A DNA stretch of 19,837 nt from Candidatus Peregrinibacteria bacterium (lineage in GTDB: Bacteria; Patescibacteria; Gracilibacteria; UM-FILTER-43-11). The stretch's first letter is position 1, and each line of letters opens with the position of its first letter. The notes under the pieces are model-generated. The model searched no databases. It saw only the letters and a list, made by a program, of their open reading frames with translations, and was not told the DNA's origin. Where the stretch lies: positions 1-19,837 of the forward strand of contig JAUXFE010000002.1 of the NCBI GenBank assembly GCA_030620215.1. The letters are read 5' to 3'. Made by a program: the position numbers and the translations under genes. Below, piece by piece: positions 1-6,245 of the stretch.

Positions 1-114
1 AGGTAATTGATTACGTAGATTTAATGCATTATCACGGTCGTGATTTGCAAAAAATTTATCAAGCTCTTCGTCTATGCCGGTACGTTCCTGTGCTTTGTCG
101 GTTTCAACACTCAT
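1..114 (-). CDS. Hypothetical protein, 3' end cut by window edge
   Basis: A minus-strand reading frame starts at an ATG (complement of 112-114) and runs off the left edge without a stop, giving 38 residues that begin MSVETDKAQERTGIDEELDK. The visible part is rich in Asp and Glu, with no signal peptide and no motif I recognise. The start is supported by a TTGACA-17-TATATT promoter just upstream (140-168), which would leave a leader of about 20 nt. There is no Shine-Dalgarno on this strand. The gene is divergent from the hypothetical gene at 273. Function unknown. Confidence 0.6.
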   Translation of the reverse strand, partial: MSVETDKAQERTGIDEELDKFFANHDRDNALNLRNQLP

Positions 115-139
115 TAAAATTAGGAGGTTACTGAAATCT

Positions 140-168
140 AATATAAACAAAATAATCGATTTTGTCAA
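140..168 (-). promoter_or_regulatory. Sigma70-type promoter for the left-edge gene
   Basis: Read on the minus strand, TTGACA (163-168) and TATATT (140-145) are separated by exactly 17 bp. The predicted transcript starts near 133 and reaches the ATG at 114 after about 20 nt. It is arranged back to back with the promoter at 214-242. Confidence 0.7.
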
Positions 169-213
169 TGCTGATGAGATTATTTTAGTTTATATTTACC
201 TTCTTTTTTATCC

Positions 214-242
214 TTGACAAATATAAGAAAATATGGTATTTA
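214..242 (+). promoter_or_regulatory. Sigma70-type promoter for the hypothetical gene at 273
   Basis: TTGACA at 214-219 is followed after 17 bp by TATTTA at 237-242. The predicted start near 249 leaves a leader of about 24 nt before the ATG at 273, with no Shine-Dalgarno. Confidence 0.6.
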
Positions 243-272
243 ATTATTCAACTTATTAATATTTTAGACTCT

Positions 273-611
273 ATGAATAATAACAATGAAAACTATCGCA
301 ATCCATGGATTGCAGAAGAACAATTAGATTGGCGTAAATTTGAAGCTGTTGGAAACTATCGTTCTGACTTAGGACGAACTTTTGTATATACCAATGAGCA
401 GTTAAGCAGATGGAATAGAGAACATGACTATTTGGGTCATAATGAATCAGGCCATGAGGCTGATAAAATATTTACAGCTGGCGGAGAGTCTTCAACGCCA
501 GAAGGAGATATACAAGAAAAATTTGACAATCTATTAGACAGGGAAAGGCAAGGTTTTAAAGGGTCCAATGGTCAAAAATTAGATAGAATGGAATTTGATA
601 GAGTCTTATAA
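273..611 (+). CDS. Hypothetical protein, 112 aa, with coding-like extension after its stop
   Basis: An ATG start follows a plausible TTGACA/TATTTA promoter. The protein begins MNNNNENYRNPWIAEEQLDW and is hydrophilic, rich in Asn, Glu, Asp and Arg, with no membrane segment or signal peptide. It has the composition of a small soluble, perhaps partly disordered protein. I recognise no family. Oddly, the frame stays open for 35 more codons directly after its TAA (612-716), and the next stop lies 14 nt before a terminator. The ancestral gene may therefore have been about 148 codons. That it is a gene is likely; its function is unknown. Confidence 0.65.
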   Translation: MNNNNENYRNPWIAEEQLDWRKFEAVGNYRSDLGRTFVYTNEQLSRWNREHDYLGHNESGHEADKIFTAGGESSTPEGDIQEKFDNLLDRERQGFKGSNGQKLDRMEFDRVL

Positions 612-719
612 GTAGATTTTTATGATGACGACTTTCGAAAAAGGCCATCTGCTGATCGTCAGCTATCTAGTAAGCTTAAATCTAGAGAAAAACGAAAATG
701 GCGTAAAAATGCTGCTTAA
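612..719 (+). other. In-frame coding-like extension beyond the TAA of the preceding gene
   Basis: In the same frame as the 273-611 gene, immediately after TAA (609-611), 35 sense codons run to TAA at 717-719. They encode an acidic start (VDFYDDDFRKR) and a basic tail (SREKRKWRKNAA). No ATG, GTG or TTG lies in this frame, so it has no start of its own. A terminator begins 14 nt later. Possible explanations are a nonsense mutation, stop-codon readthrough or a base-calling error. An overlapping frame starting at 622 crosses the terminator and is less convincing. Confidence 0.45.
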
Positions 720-732
720 AAAACTGTTAACT

Positions 733-758
733 AAAAGCCCTAAACTAGGGCTTTTTTT
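733..758. terminator. Bidirectional intrinsic terminator between convergent genes
   Basis: The stem AAAGCCCTA / TAGGGCTTT with loop AAC is followed by a T-run on the plus strand and flanked by A residues that give a T-rich tail on the minus strand. It ends the plus-strand hypothetical gene. It also overlaps the last codons and the stop of folP (stop at 740-742), which arrives from the other side. Confidence 0.8.
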
Positions 759-1528
759 AATGTATCAACATTATGCATTCTCACAATATCCGCGCCGTTT
801 TCGATAGCTTTTAAACTCCATTCGACAGACTTTTTGTCGCGATCTTCCGTTTTTCCTCCCAAAAATGACTTACGGGATACGCCGATGCAAATCGGATAAC
901 CGAGCTGTTTTAATTCTGGCAGACGTTCGATTATTTCAAAACTATAGTCCGGATTCGCACTTATAAACATTCCCATGCCCGGATCGATAATGATGTTTTC
1001 TTCAGGAAAACCGGCATCTATTAATTGAACTATTCTATCAATAAAAAAGGATTTGATACTTACAATTACGTCGTCGTAAATAATTGACTCGTCAGTTGTG
1101 CGAGGCGTGTCATCTTTTGAATACATAAGAATGACGTAAGGCTGATGCAACGTTAAAATGTCGATTATATCCGGATCACCCCGCAGAGCGGTTACATCGT
1201 TGACCATCTGAAATCCTTTTTGAAGGGCGTAATCCGCAACATTGGCCTTATAAGTATCGATTGAAAATATGACTTTGTCTGTCAGGCGCTCGTCTTCAAT
1301 AAAATCAATAACCGGCTTAACTCGTTTCATTTCTTCATCCAAACTGACGTCTTTTGAACCGGGGCCAGTGGATTCACCGCCAATATCTATGATATCTGTT
1401 CCTTGTTTGATTAGTTCGAGGATCTGACGCTGGGCATCTTTGGGATCAGCAAACTTTCCTCCGTCGGAAAACGAATCCGGCGTTACATTTACCACCCCCA
1501 TGATTTGAGTTTCTGAAAAATCCATCAT
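740..1528 (-). CDS. folP: Dihydropteroate synthase
   Basis: This enzyme joins p-aminobenzoate to hydroxymethyl-dihydropterin diphosphate to give dihydropteroate, in cytosolic folate synthesis. Visible family signatures, in order, are GVVNVTPDSFSDGG (about residues 11-24), DIGGEST (48-54), SIDT, the DPGMGMF segment, GVSRKSFLGG and a C-terminal VRMHNV. The length of about 262 aa is typical. Three start codons lie in tandem (TTG 1531, ATG 1528, ATG 1525); I choose ATG 1528. It is the last gene of the pabA-pabB-pabC-folP run, so the enzyme using pABA is encoded directly behind those that make it. Its 3' end lies inside the bidirectional terminator. Confidence 0.95.
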   Translation of the reverse strand: MMDFSETQIMGVVNVTPDSFSDGGKFADPKDAQRQILELIKQGTDIIDIGGESTGPGSKDVSLDEEMKRVKPVIDFIEDERLTDKVIFSIDTYKANVADYALQKGFQMVNDVTALRGDPDIIDILTLHQPYVILMYSKDDTPRTTDESIIYDDVIVSIKSFFIDRIVQLIDAGFPEENIIIDPGMGMFISANPDYSFEIIERLPELKQLGYPICIGVSRKSFLGGKTEDRDKKSVEWSLKAIENGADIVRMHNVDTLKKALV

Positions 1529-1531
1529 CAA

Positions 1532-1563
1532 GATGATAAATGATAAATGTTAAATGATAAATG
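1532..1563. repeat. Short 7-bp tandem repeat filling the pabC-folP gap
   Basis: Four near-identical 7-bp units (ATGATAA, ATGATAA, ATGTTAA, ATGATAA) fill most of the short gap between the pabC stop and the folP start. No Shine-Dalgarno for folP is seen within it. Such reiterated AT-rich spacers recur at other junctions in the window. Confidence 0.6.
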
Positions 1564-1566
1564 AAT

Positions 1567-2346
1567 TTATTTTTTCACTAATTTCTCAAATTTCTTTATC
1601 AATTTTTTAGTAACGGGGCCTGGGCGGCCGGAGCCAATTCTTTGGCCATCTATTTCTACGACCGGAAGGATTCGGCTTGTAGTTTGCGTGATAAACACCT
1701 CATCGCAATCGAGGATGTTTTTATATTTTATGCCCTCAAACACACAATCTCCATCCGCAAGCTCAACAACTGTCTCACGCGTTATTCCAAATAAAATATC
1801 TTTATTTGTAGTATGGATCTGGCCATCTTTTACCCAAAAAACATTGGCATAGGCACATTCGCGAACATAAGTTTTTGTATCCACAAGAAGTGCTTCGTAT
1901 GCCTTACAGCTAAGAGCATGCTGTTTTGCTAAAAAGCAGAATGCGTCTGACAATTGTTTTGCATGAGGGATATTTCTCTTGCCGTGAAAGGATACTAGTT
2001 TGACTTCTTTTTTATACATACTGGCAGGCTTCTCTTTTAACTGTTCAACTGTCACGATAAGATGATTTTTTGACAAAATCACACGAATTTTCACTTCTTT
2101 CCATTCGCTTTTATCTAAAACCTTACTGACTTCCGCATAAGTTTTGTTAAAGGACCATTTAGGCTTAAAGCCCATAATATCCGCAGACATATATAGTCGT
2201 GCCATATGATCATTTAGGCGAAAAACCTTTCCTTTATAAGTGCGTACTGTTTCAAAAACCGCATATCCAAAAAGAAACGCCTCGCTTGTTACAGGAATTT
2301 TTGCCTTTTTCTCATCAGTGATTTTGCCATCAATTGATATTATCAT
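1567..2346 (-). CDS. pabC: Class IV aminotransferase, probable aminodeoxychorismate lyase
   Basis: This is a PLP-dependent fold-type IV enzyme of 259 aa. It probably splits 4-amino-4-deoxychorismate into p-aminobenzoate and pyruvate. Family marks include the N-terminal FGYAVFETVRTYKG, the likely PLP lysine K130 in HAKQLS, and the YVRECAYANVFWVKDG segment (160-174), which closely resembles the TECCAANLFW motif of E. coli PabC. GITRETVVEL and ITQTTSRILPVVEIDG follow. Branched-chain or D-amino-acid aminotransferases share the fold, so sequence alone is not decisive. The position between pabB and folP strongly favours PabC. It starts at ATG 2346, 32 bp after pabB. Confidence 0.85.
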   Translation of the reverse strand: MIISIDGKITDEKKAKIPVTSEAFLFGYAVFETVRTYKGKVFRLNDHMARLYMSADIMGFKPKWSFNKTYAEVSKVLDKSEWKEVKIRVILSKNHLIVTVEQLKEKPASMYKKEVKLVSFHGKRNIPHAKQLSDAFCFLAKQHALSCKAYEALLVDTKTYVRECAYANVFWVKDGQIHTTNKDILFGITRETVVELADGDCVFEGIKYKNILDCDEVFITQTTSRILPVVEIDGQRIGSGRPGPVTKKLIKKFEKLVKK

Positions 2347-2348
2347 GT

Positions 2349-2371
2349 CTTTAGTCTGTTAAATACTAAAG
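2349..2371. repeat. Small hairpin in the pabB-pabC gap
   Basis: CTTTAGT (2349-2355) and ACTAAAG (2365-2371) form a 7-bp perfect inverted repeat with a 9-nt loop, just upstream of the pabC start. No T-run follows, so it is not a clear terminator. Confidence 0.5.
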
Positions 2372-2378
2372 CCCTCGA

Positions 2379-3533
2379 TTAAATTGTACTAAGAAAGCGT
2401 TCAGCTTTCAAGAGGCACTCATCATACTCTTTTTCCGGATTGCTGTCAGCTACAATGCCTCCGCCTGCCCAGTATTCTATGTAGTTGTTGTGGATTAGGG
2501 CTGTGCGAATGCAAATATTGAAATCCATTAATTTATTCCGTTGGGGCTCCGTTGGGGCTCCTATTGGTGCTTCTTTATCCCCGACTGGAGCACCTATGGA
2601 GCACCCATTGGAAATATATCCAATCGACCCGGTAAATATATTCCTCGGCAATCCCTCCAGCTTCTCAATATATTTCATTGCTCGTTTTTTCGGACAACCT
2701 GTTATTGAGCCACCTGGGAACATGGCCTTGATGATGTCATTGAATTGAAGTCCGGACTCCAACTGCCCTTCCACCTGTGAATACGTATGCCAGATGTTTT
2801 TGAGTTCGAGAATCTCCCTTTCTTTAGCCAGTTTCAGAGTACCGTATTTACATATTTTTCCGACATCATTTCGCTCGAGATCGGTAATCATGTCTAATTC
2901 TGCTCGTTCTTTTTTGGATGTCAGGAGATGGTTTAAAGATTTTTTACCACCGGACTTTGAAACTGTACCTTTAATGGGCTGAGTAATTATTTTTCTATTC
3001 TCAGTTTTAAAAAGTCGCTCAGGAGAAGAGCTGATAATCTGAAACTCACCGCAGTTTAAATAAGCGGAAAAATCACCTGGATTTGCTTCGATTAATTTTA
3101 AAAATAGAGCATATGGACTGCCTTCGAATTTTTTTCTAAATCGGATGGCATAATTTAATTGATAAATTTCACCGGCAGCAAGAAGCTCTTTTACTTGTTT
3201 AATCTTTTGAATGTATTGGGGTTTTGTAACGGATTGTTGGAGTGATCCGGAGGTTTTGTAATCAATCGCATCATTCGTAGAGACAGCACTAATGCTGTCT
3301 CTACGAATGATGGTGTCATATCTATAAAACCGAGACGCTGGAATGTCGTTTTTTAGGGTTGGATTTGGATACGAATAAAAACCGATTAACTGTTCCCGAA
3401 GGCGACGATTGTAATTGTCGCCTTCGGGTATCTGTTTCCCATTTAACCCAACAATACATCCCTGACTACCTCCCCACTTACCATTGAGAACTGCAAAACC
3501 TTCCCTTTGAATGTCGGATTTGGTTATTTTCAT
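2379..3533 (-). CDS. pabB: Aminodeoxychorismate synthase component I with in-frame palindromic insertions
   Basis: This chorismate-binding enzyme (384 aa) makes aminodeoxychorismate with PabA glutaminase. Its signatures are AGEIYQLNYAIRF (120-132), SSSPERLF, PIKGT (186-190), DLERNDVGK (218-226), PGGSITGCPKKRAM (273-286), GSIGYIS and AGGGIVADS. Lysine 188 in PIKGT is the residue that marks PabB, whereas anthranilate synthase TrpE has alanine there. The N-terminal region is short. Three palindromic DNA elements lie in frame: residues 36-47, 74-89 and 309-332. The last separates GSIGYIS from MDFNICIRT, segments that nearly adjoin in E. coli PabB. All catalytic motifs are kept, so the enzyme is probably active. 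It overlaps pabA by 4 bp (ATGA), indicating translational coupling. Confidence 0.93.
   Translation of the reverse strand: MKITKSDIQREGFAVLNGKWGGSQGCIVGLNGKQIPEGDNYNRRLREQLIGFYSYPNPTLKNDIPASRFYRYDTIIRRDSISAVSTNDAIDYKTSGSLQQSVTKPQYIQKIKQVKELLAAGEIYQLNYAIRFRKKFEGSPYALFLKLIEANPGDFSAYLNCGEFQIISSSPERLFKTENRKIITQPIKGTVSKSGGKKSLNHLLTSKKERAELDMITDLERNDVGKICKYGTLKLAKEREILELKNIWHTYSQVEGQLESGLQFNDIIKAMFPGGSITGCPKKRAMKYIEKLEGLPRNIFTGSIGYISNGCSIGAPVGDKEAPIGAPTEPQRNKLMDFNICIRTALIHNNYIEYWAGGGIVADSNPEKEYDECLLKAERFLSTI
2538..2611. repeat. 12-bp-unit palindromic element inserted in frame in pabB (copy A)
   Basis: On the plus strand, units of the type TTGGGGCTCC are repeated (2541-2573), followed by inverted units of the type TGGAGCACC (2585-2611), around a short centre near TTTATC. 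On the coding strand it adds 72 nt, 24 codons, spelling NGCS, IGAP, VGDKEAP, IGAP and TEPQR with no stop. E. coli PabB has only about two residues between the same conserved segments. It belongs to the same family as the elements at 4169, 12523 and 16163. Confidence 0.85.
3269..3312. repeat. Perfect 20-bp hairpin inserted in pabB
   Basis: The arms 3269-3288 and 3293-3312 (outer part CATCATTCGTAG, inner part AGACAGCA) are exact reverse complements with a 4-nt loop (CTAA). The hairpin lies wholly inside pabB and encodes residues about 74-89 (TIIRRDSISAVSTNDA). Such a perfect palindrome is not expected from codon constraint alone. It resembles GTAGAGACA-type palindromic repeats found in several bacterial phyla, from memory. 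Confidence 0.85.
3395..3428. repeat. Second hairpin in pabB
   Basis: CCCGAAGGCGACGATT (3395-3410) and AATTGTCGCCTTCGGG (3413-3428) pair at 15 of 16 positions, the remaining pair being a wobble, with a 2-nt loop. The hairpin encodes residues 36-47 of PabB (PEGDNYNRRLRE). It is GC-rich relative to its surroundings. Confidence 0.8.
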
Positions 3534-4168
3534 TTATATGATAAAAAATTCTTAATTATTTTCTTTCCTTCTTTCGTCCCTAAGCTTTCTGGGTGAAACT
3601 GAACGCCATAAACAGGATATTTTTTGTGCTGAATTGCCATTATTAAGAAATCAGATGTGTGTGCAGTAACATCGATTTCCGGATTCATCCAAAATGGTGT
3701 GTCGATTATTAGTGAGTGATACCGCATGGCAACGAACGGATTGTGAATACCTTTAAATATACCTTTGTAGGATTCCGAATTCCGGATTCTGGATTCTGCG
3801 GAATTCAAACTTCGGAATCCGGAATCCGTACAATATATTTTAGACCTTTTACCATGCATGATCTTTGGTGCACGTACTATTTGACCGCCAAAAAACTGAC
3901 AGATGGACTGATGCCCAAGACAGACACCGAGTATTGGAATTTTATTATAAAATTCTTTTATAACTGCAGGCATGATTCCGACGTCTTTCTGGTTTTCGAC
4001 TGTACCGGGACCTGGGGATAGGACGATGTGAGTTGGTTTTAGTTTTTTTATATGAGAGATTGTGATTTGATCATTCTGAAAAACCTCCGGGTTACCTCCA
4101 AGCTCGCCAAAATACTGTTTTAGGATGTAGGTGAAAGAGTCGTAGTTGTCGATTATTAATACTTTCAT
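3530..4168 (-). CDS. pabA: Aminodeoxychorismate synthase component II (glutamine amidotransferase)
   Basis: This class I glutaminase (212 aa) releases ammonia from glutamine for PabB. Visible are IIDNYDSFTYIL (5-16), LSPGPG (50-55), the nucleophile C83 in GVCLGHQ, APKIMHGKRSKI (100-111), NPFVAMRYHSL and the catalytic H192 and E194 in FHPES. The family is shared with TrpG; coupling to pabB makes PabA the better name. Residues about 114-133 (DSGFRSLNSAESRIRNS) are extra relative to E. coli PabA between the MHGK region and the NPF motif, and coincide with a palindromic DNA element. Its ATG directly abuts repeat element B, leaving no room for a Shine-Dalgarno. It ends in TGA overlapping the pabB ATG. 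Confidence 0.93.
   Translation of the reverse strand: MKVLIIDNYDSFTYILKQYFGELGGNPEVFQNDQITISHIKKLKPTHIVLSPGPGTVENQKDVGIMPAVIKEFYNKIPILGVCLGHQSICQFFGGQIVRAPKIMHGKRSKIYCTDSGFRSLNSAESRIRNSESYKGIFKGIHNPFVAMRYHSLIIDTPFWMNPEIDVTAHTSDFLIMAIQHKKYPVYGVQFHPESLGTKEGKKIIKNFLSYK
3770..3827. repeat. Imperfect palindrome inserted in frame in pabA
   Basis: Arms 3770-3796 and 3801-3827 match as reverse complements at 22 of 27 positions around a TGCG loop. Both are built from reiterated GGATTCCG/GAATTCCGG words. It encodes about 20 extra residues (114-133) in PabA, at a place where the family normally has a short loop, and leaves the frame intact. Confidence 0.8.
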
Positions 4169-4250
4169 ATTGGGGAGCCGATTGGGGAGCCGATTGGGGA
4201 GCCGATCGACCTATTTGCTCATCGATTTGCTCACCTATTGGCTCACCAAG
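4169..4250. repeat. 12-bp-unit palindromic element directly upstream of pabA (copy B)
   Basis: Three exact tandem copies of ATTGGGGAGCCG (4169-4204) are followed by degenerate inverted units containing TTTGCTCA, TTTGCTCAC and TTGGCTCACC (4213-4250). The arms can fold as a long imperfect hairpin. The element fills the whole gap between the transglutaminase-like gene (stop at 4254) and the ATG of pabA (4168). Its 36-bp triplet array is identical to that at 16163-16198. Confidence 0.9.
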
Positions 4251-4253
4251 TGG

Positions 4254-4895
4254 TTAAAGTTCGTGATAAGTTTTTTTTGACAGAGTGGATGATTCAGGCA
4301 ATTCATTAAAATCACATGTATCACATGTCGCCTCTAAATTCAGCCATTTATCTCCTTTATATCTAGGTATTCGGATCTGGGCGAATGCGTGGCCTGGTAT
4401 AAATACAAGACGGACTTCGTTTCCGATTGCCTTTTCGAGCGCGAGTAGAAGTACTGCCATATCCTCACAATCCGCACCGCCGGTTTTTAATGTAATAAGT
4501 GGATTTTCTAAATTGTCATGAAATTTCGCGTCAGGAACATATTGAATGTTATCGCGGACAAAGTAGAATATCGCTTTGCTTTGGCATACTCGATCTGATC
4601 TTTTACATGCGTTGGCTACAATGAAATTTGCTACCTGTTTAATTGAATCCTGAGTATTAGCTAACACTAATTTGACTTCTTCGGACTGATGAGAGGAAAA
4701 AGGTTTTTCTAATTCTGTCGGAATAAATGATTGTATTTCATCCAAGCTGACTATTTCCGTTGGCTCCGGATGGATTAGATAAAAATAACCCTGCAAAGAT
4801 AATAAAAACAATGCGACTGCTACGAACAACGCAATTAAGCCATAAAGTGGATTTCTTTTTCTTGGTTCGAGTGGTTCGTATTCGAGTTGATCCAT
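4254..4895 (-). CDS. Membrane-anchored transglutaminase-like (papain-fold) protein
   Basis: This 213-aa protein has a short cytoplasmic N-terminus, one strong hydrophobic segment (about 17-41) and an extracytoplasmic domain of transglutaminase-like cysteine-protease type. The putative catalytic cysteine is C143 in GGADCEDMAVLL and the histidine is H169 in PGHAFAQI. The third residue may be E188 in WLNLEATC, where the family usually has Asp. Other cysteines (97, 104, 191, 194) could form disulfides outside the membrane. The exact substrate is unknown; related proteins act as proteases or peptide-modifying enzymes. It lies between nadC and pabA on the same strand, separated from both by palindromic spacers, so it is probably co-transcribed but functionally separate. 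Confidence 0.75.
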   Translation of the reverse strand: MDQLEYEPLEPRKRNPLYGLIALFVAVALFLLSLQGYFYLIHPEPTEIVSLDEIQSFIPTELEKPFSSHQSEEVKLVLANTQDSIKQVANFIVANACKRSDRVCQSKAIFYFVRDNIQYVPDAKFHDNLENPLITLKTGGADCEDMAVLLLALEKAIGNEVRLVFIPGHAFAQIRIPRYKGDKWLNLEATCDTCDFNELPESSTLSKKTYHEL

Positions 4896-4898
4896 AAT

Positions 4899-4981
4899 TT
4901 ATTAGGTTGTAGCTTTTTAGGTGTTTAGCTTTTTAAACCATATATAGGCCCAATAAGTTAACAAGCTAAGAATCTAAGAAG
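4899..4981. repeat. AT-rich palindromic spacer between nadC and the transglutaminase-like gene
   Basis: Words such as TTAGGTTGTAGC and TTTTTAGGTG on the left, and TTAACAAGC, TAAGAATC and TAAGAAG on the right, form an imperfect inverted repeat around 4945. The words match the spacer at 6933-7008. It occupies essentially the whole gap between the two genes. Confidence 0.65.
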
Positions 4982-5890
4982 TTAAAGAATATTCAAACTT
5001 ATATCTAAATTAGGGGCTTTGGTCGTAATTACTCCAGATGAGATGGCAGATACACCTTTGATTGCATATTTTTTAATATTGTTTTCATCAATGCCACCGG
5101 ATAATTCTATTAAAACGTTGGACTTTTTTAGTAGTGAAATGGCTCTTTTGATTGCATCCGGGCTAAAATTATCAAGCATAACAACAATTTGTTTTTTTAT
5201 CTTCAGCTGATCATAAATCATTACAAAATCCATAACTTCGCTTAGATTTTCAAGTTCAATCTCAATAAATTTTACTTTTTTGGACTTTTTAAGTACACGA
5301 CGTAAATCTTTTTTTAAATCTAATGATAGAGTCAGATGATTTTCTTTAATAAGAATTGCATCATTTAAATTGAGGCGATGAGTACCGCCTCCGCCGACTG
5401 TAACCGCTCTTTTATCTAATAGCCCCCACAGGGTTTTTCGAGTAGCGAGCAGTTTGATGTTTTTGGGTAATTTGGACGAGAGTTTGTTCGTAGCAGTAGC
5501 TACGCCAGACATTCGCTGGAGGAGATTTAAGAGTGTTCGTTCAGCCGCAAGTATTTTTTGGGCTGTTCCGCTTAATCTCATAATTACCTGACCAGACTTG
5601 ATAGATGCGCCATCTTTTGATCTTCCCCGAAGGGGAGACTTTGTCTTTATTATTTTAATTCCGAGTTTTTTAAGAAACCATTCGGCCTCCTGTATTCCTG
5701 AAAGAATTCCGGATTCATTTAAGACAACTTCAGCAATTACTTTTTTCCGTTTTTTGGAAACAAAATATTTAGTAGTGATGTCCCCTTTTCCAACATCATC
5801 CATATATGCTTCCCATACATAAAGTTCAACCGCTTTTTTATAAGCGGAATTTTTTAAGACCAATTCTTTTGCGGAATCCATAAAAAACAT
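4982..5890 (-). CDS. nadC: Nicotinate-nucleotide diphosphorylase (carboxylating), quinolinate phosphoribosyltransferase
   Basis: This enzyme converts quinolinate and PRPP to nicotinate mononucleotide, CO2 and diphosphate in NAD synthesis. Numbered from ATG 5890 (302 aa), visible motifs are GKGDITT (34-40), ERTLLNLLQRMSGVAT (117-132), ATRKT (149-153), GGGGTHRLNLNDAILIKENH (166-185), IEIELENLSEV, VVMLDNFSPD and the C-terminal ELSGGIDENN and ISSGVITTKAP. GTG 5893 and ATG 5881 are alternative starts. Residues about 84-93 (KSPLRGRSKD) look like a small insertion whose DNA contains TCCCC-GAA-GGGGA, a possible minor palindromic insert. No nadA or nadB lies in the window, so the quinolinate source is not visible. 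A TATAAT box lies just upstream. Confidence 0.95.
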   Translation of the reverse strand: MFFMDSAKELVLKNSAYKKAVELYVWEAYMDDVGKGDITTKYFVSKKRKKVIAEVVLNESGILSGIQEAEWFLKKLGIKIIKTKSPLRGRSKDGASIKSGQVIMRLSGTAQKILAAERTLLNLLQRMSGVATATNKLSSKLPKNIKLLATRKTLWGLLDKRAVTVGGGGTHRLNLNDAILIKENHLTLSLDLKKDLRRVLKKSKKVKFIEIELENLSEVMDFVMIYDQLKIKKQIVVMLDNFSPDAIKRAISLLKKSNVLIELSGGIDENNIKKYAIKGVSAISSGVITTKAPNLDISLNIL

Positions 5891-5915
5891 CACGACTAAT
5901 TTAATAAGTGAGTAA

Positions 5916-5921
5916 ATTATA
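5916..5921 (-). promoter_or_regulatory. Candidate -10 box for the nadC-folP gene run
   Basis: On the minus strand a perfect TATAAT (5916-5921) lies 25 bp upstream of the nadC ATG at 5890. The -35 region is poor, with only TGCCTT-like sequence at about 16 bp. It is the clearest promoter element seen ahead of the six co-directional genes nadC to folP. Confidence 0.45.
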
Positions 5922-5948
5922 GTACAAACGACTGACTAAGGCATTAAA

Positions 5949-6227
5949 TTATTCGGATTCATCGTATATCCCAAGATCCTGATCAATTTTTTTTCTGCAT
6001 TCCTCTGCAACTGCACAACGCCTTGTTTTTTCACAAAATTGCCTTCCATCATATACCAAATCTGCAGCTTGTTTATATGTTCTTTGGCTTTTGGGAGTTG
6101 GAAATTCTTCTTTTAGGCTACTGGCTCTTGCAAATAAAACAAAAGCCTTTTTATTTGGGGTATATCTGTCGCATTTGCGAGGATTATCTTCAAGTGGTCT
6201 AAATTGGGTACGTCTCTGAAAATTCAT
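5949..6227 (-). CDS. Small four-cysteine protein, WhiB-like (92 aa)
   Basis: A soluble basic protein with exactly four cysteines: C19, C65, C71, C77 (C-X45-C-X5-C-X5-C). The C-terminal part, FCEKTRRCAVAEECRKK, resembles the iron-sulfur segment of WhiB proteins (C-X2-C-X5-C). The spacing differs and the WhiB glycine turn (G-V/I-W-G-G) is missing. Just upstream lies a second small gene with the same layout, so they look like diverged tandem paralogs. If the analogy holds, it would be an iron-sulfur or zinc protein acting in transcription. This is inference; it could also be an unrelated zinc-binding protein. Confidence 0.55.
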   Translation of the reverse strand: MNFQRRTQFRPLEDNPRKCDRYTPNKKAFVLFARASSLKEEFPTPKSQRTYKQAADLVYDGRQFCEKTRRCAVAEECRKKIDQDLGIYDESE

Positions 6228-6245
6228 TTAAAAAATTTAATTGTA

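Noticed and set aside
122..128. AGGAGGT resembling a strong Shine-Dalgarno on the plus strand
   Set aside because: No start codon follows at a proper distance with a usable frame; the nearest ATG at 165 stops after six codons.
622..807. Plus-strand open frame of 61 codons after the 112-aa gene
   Set aside because: It runs through the terminator hairpin and into the folP coding region on the other strand; the in-frame continuation of the upstream gene explains the coding signal better.
4169..4250. CRISPR-like array
   Set aside because: Units are only 12 bp, directly abutting with no spacers, and become inverted in the second half.
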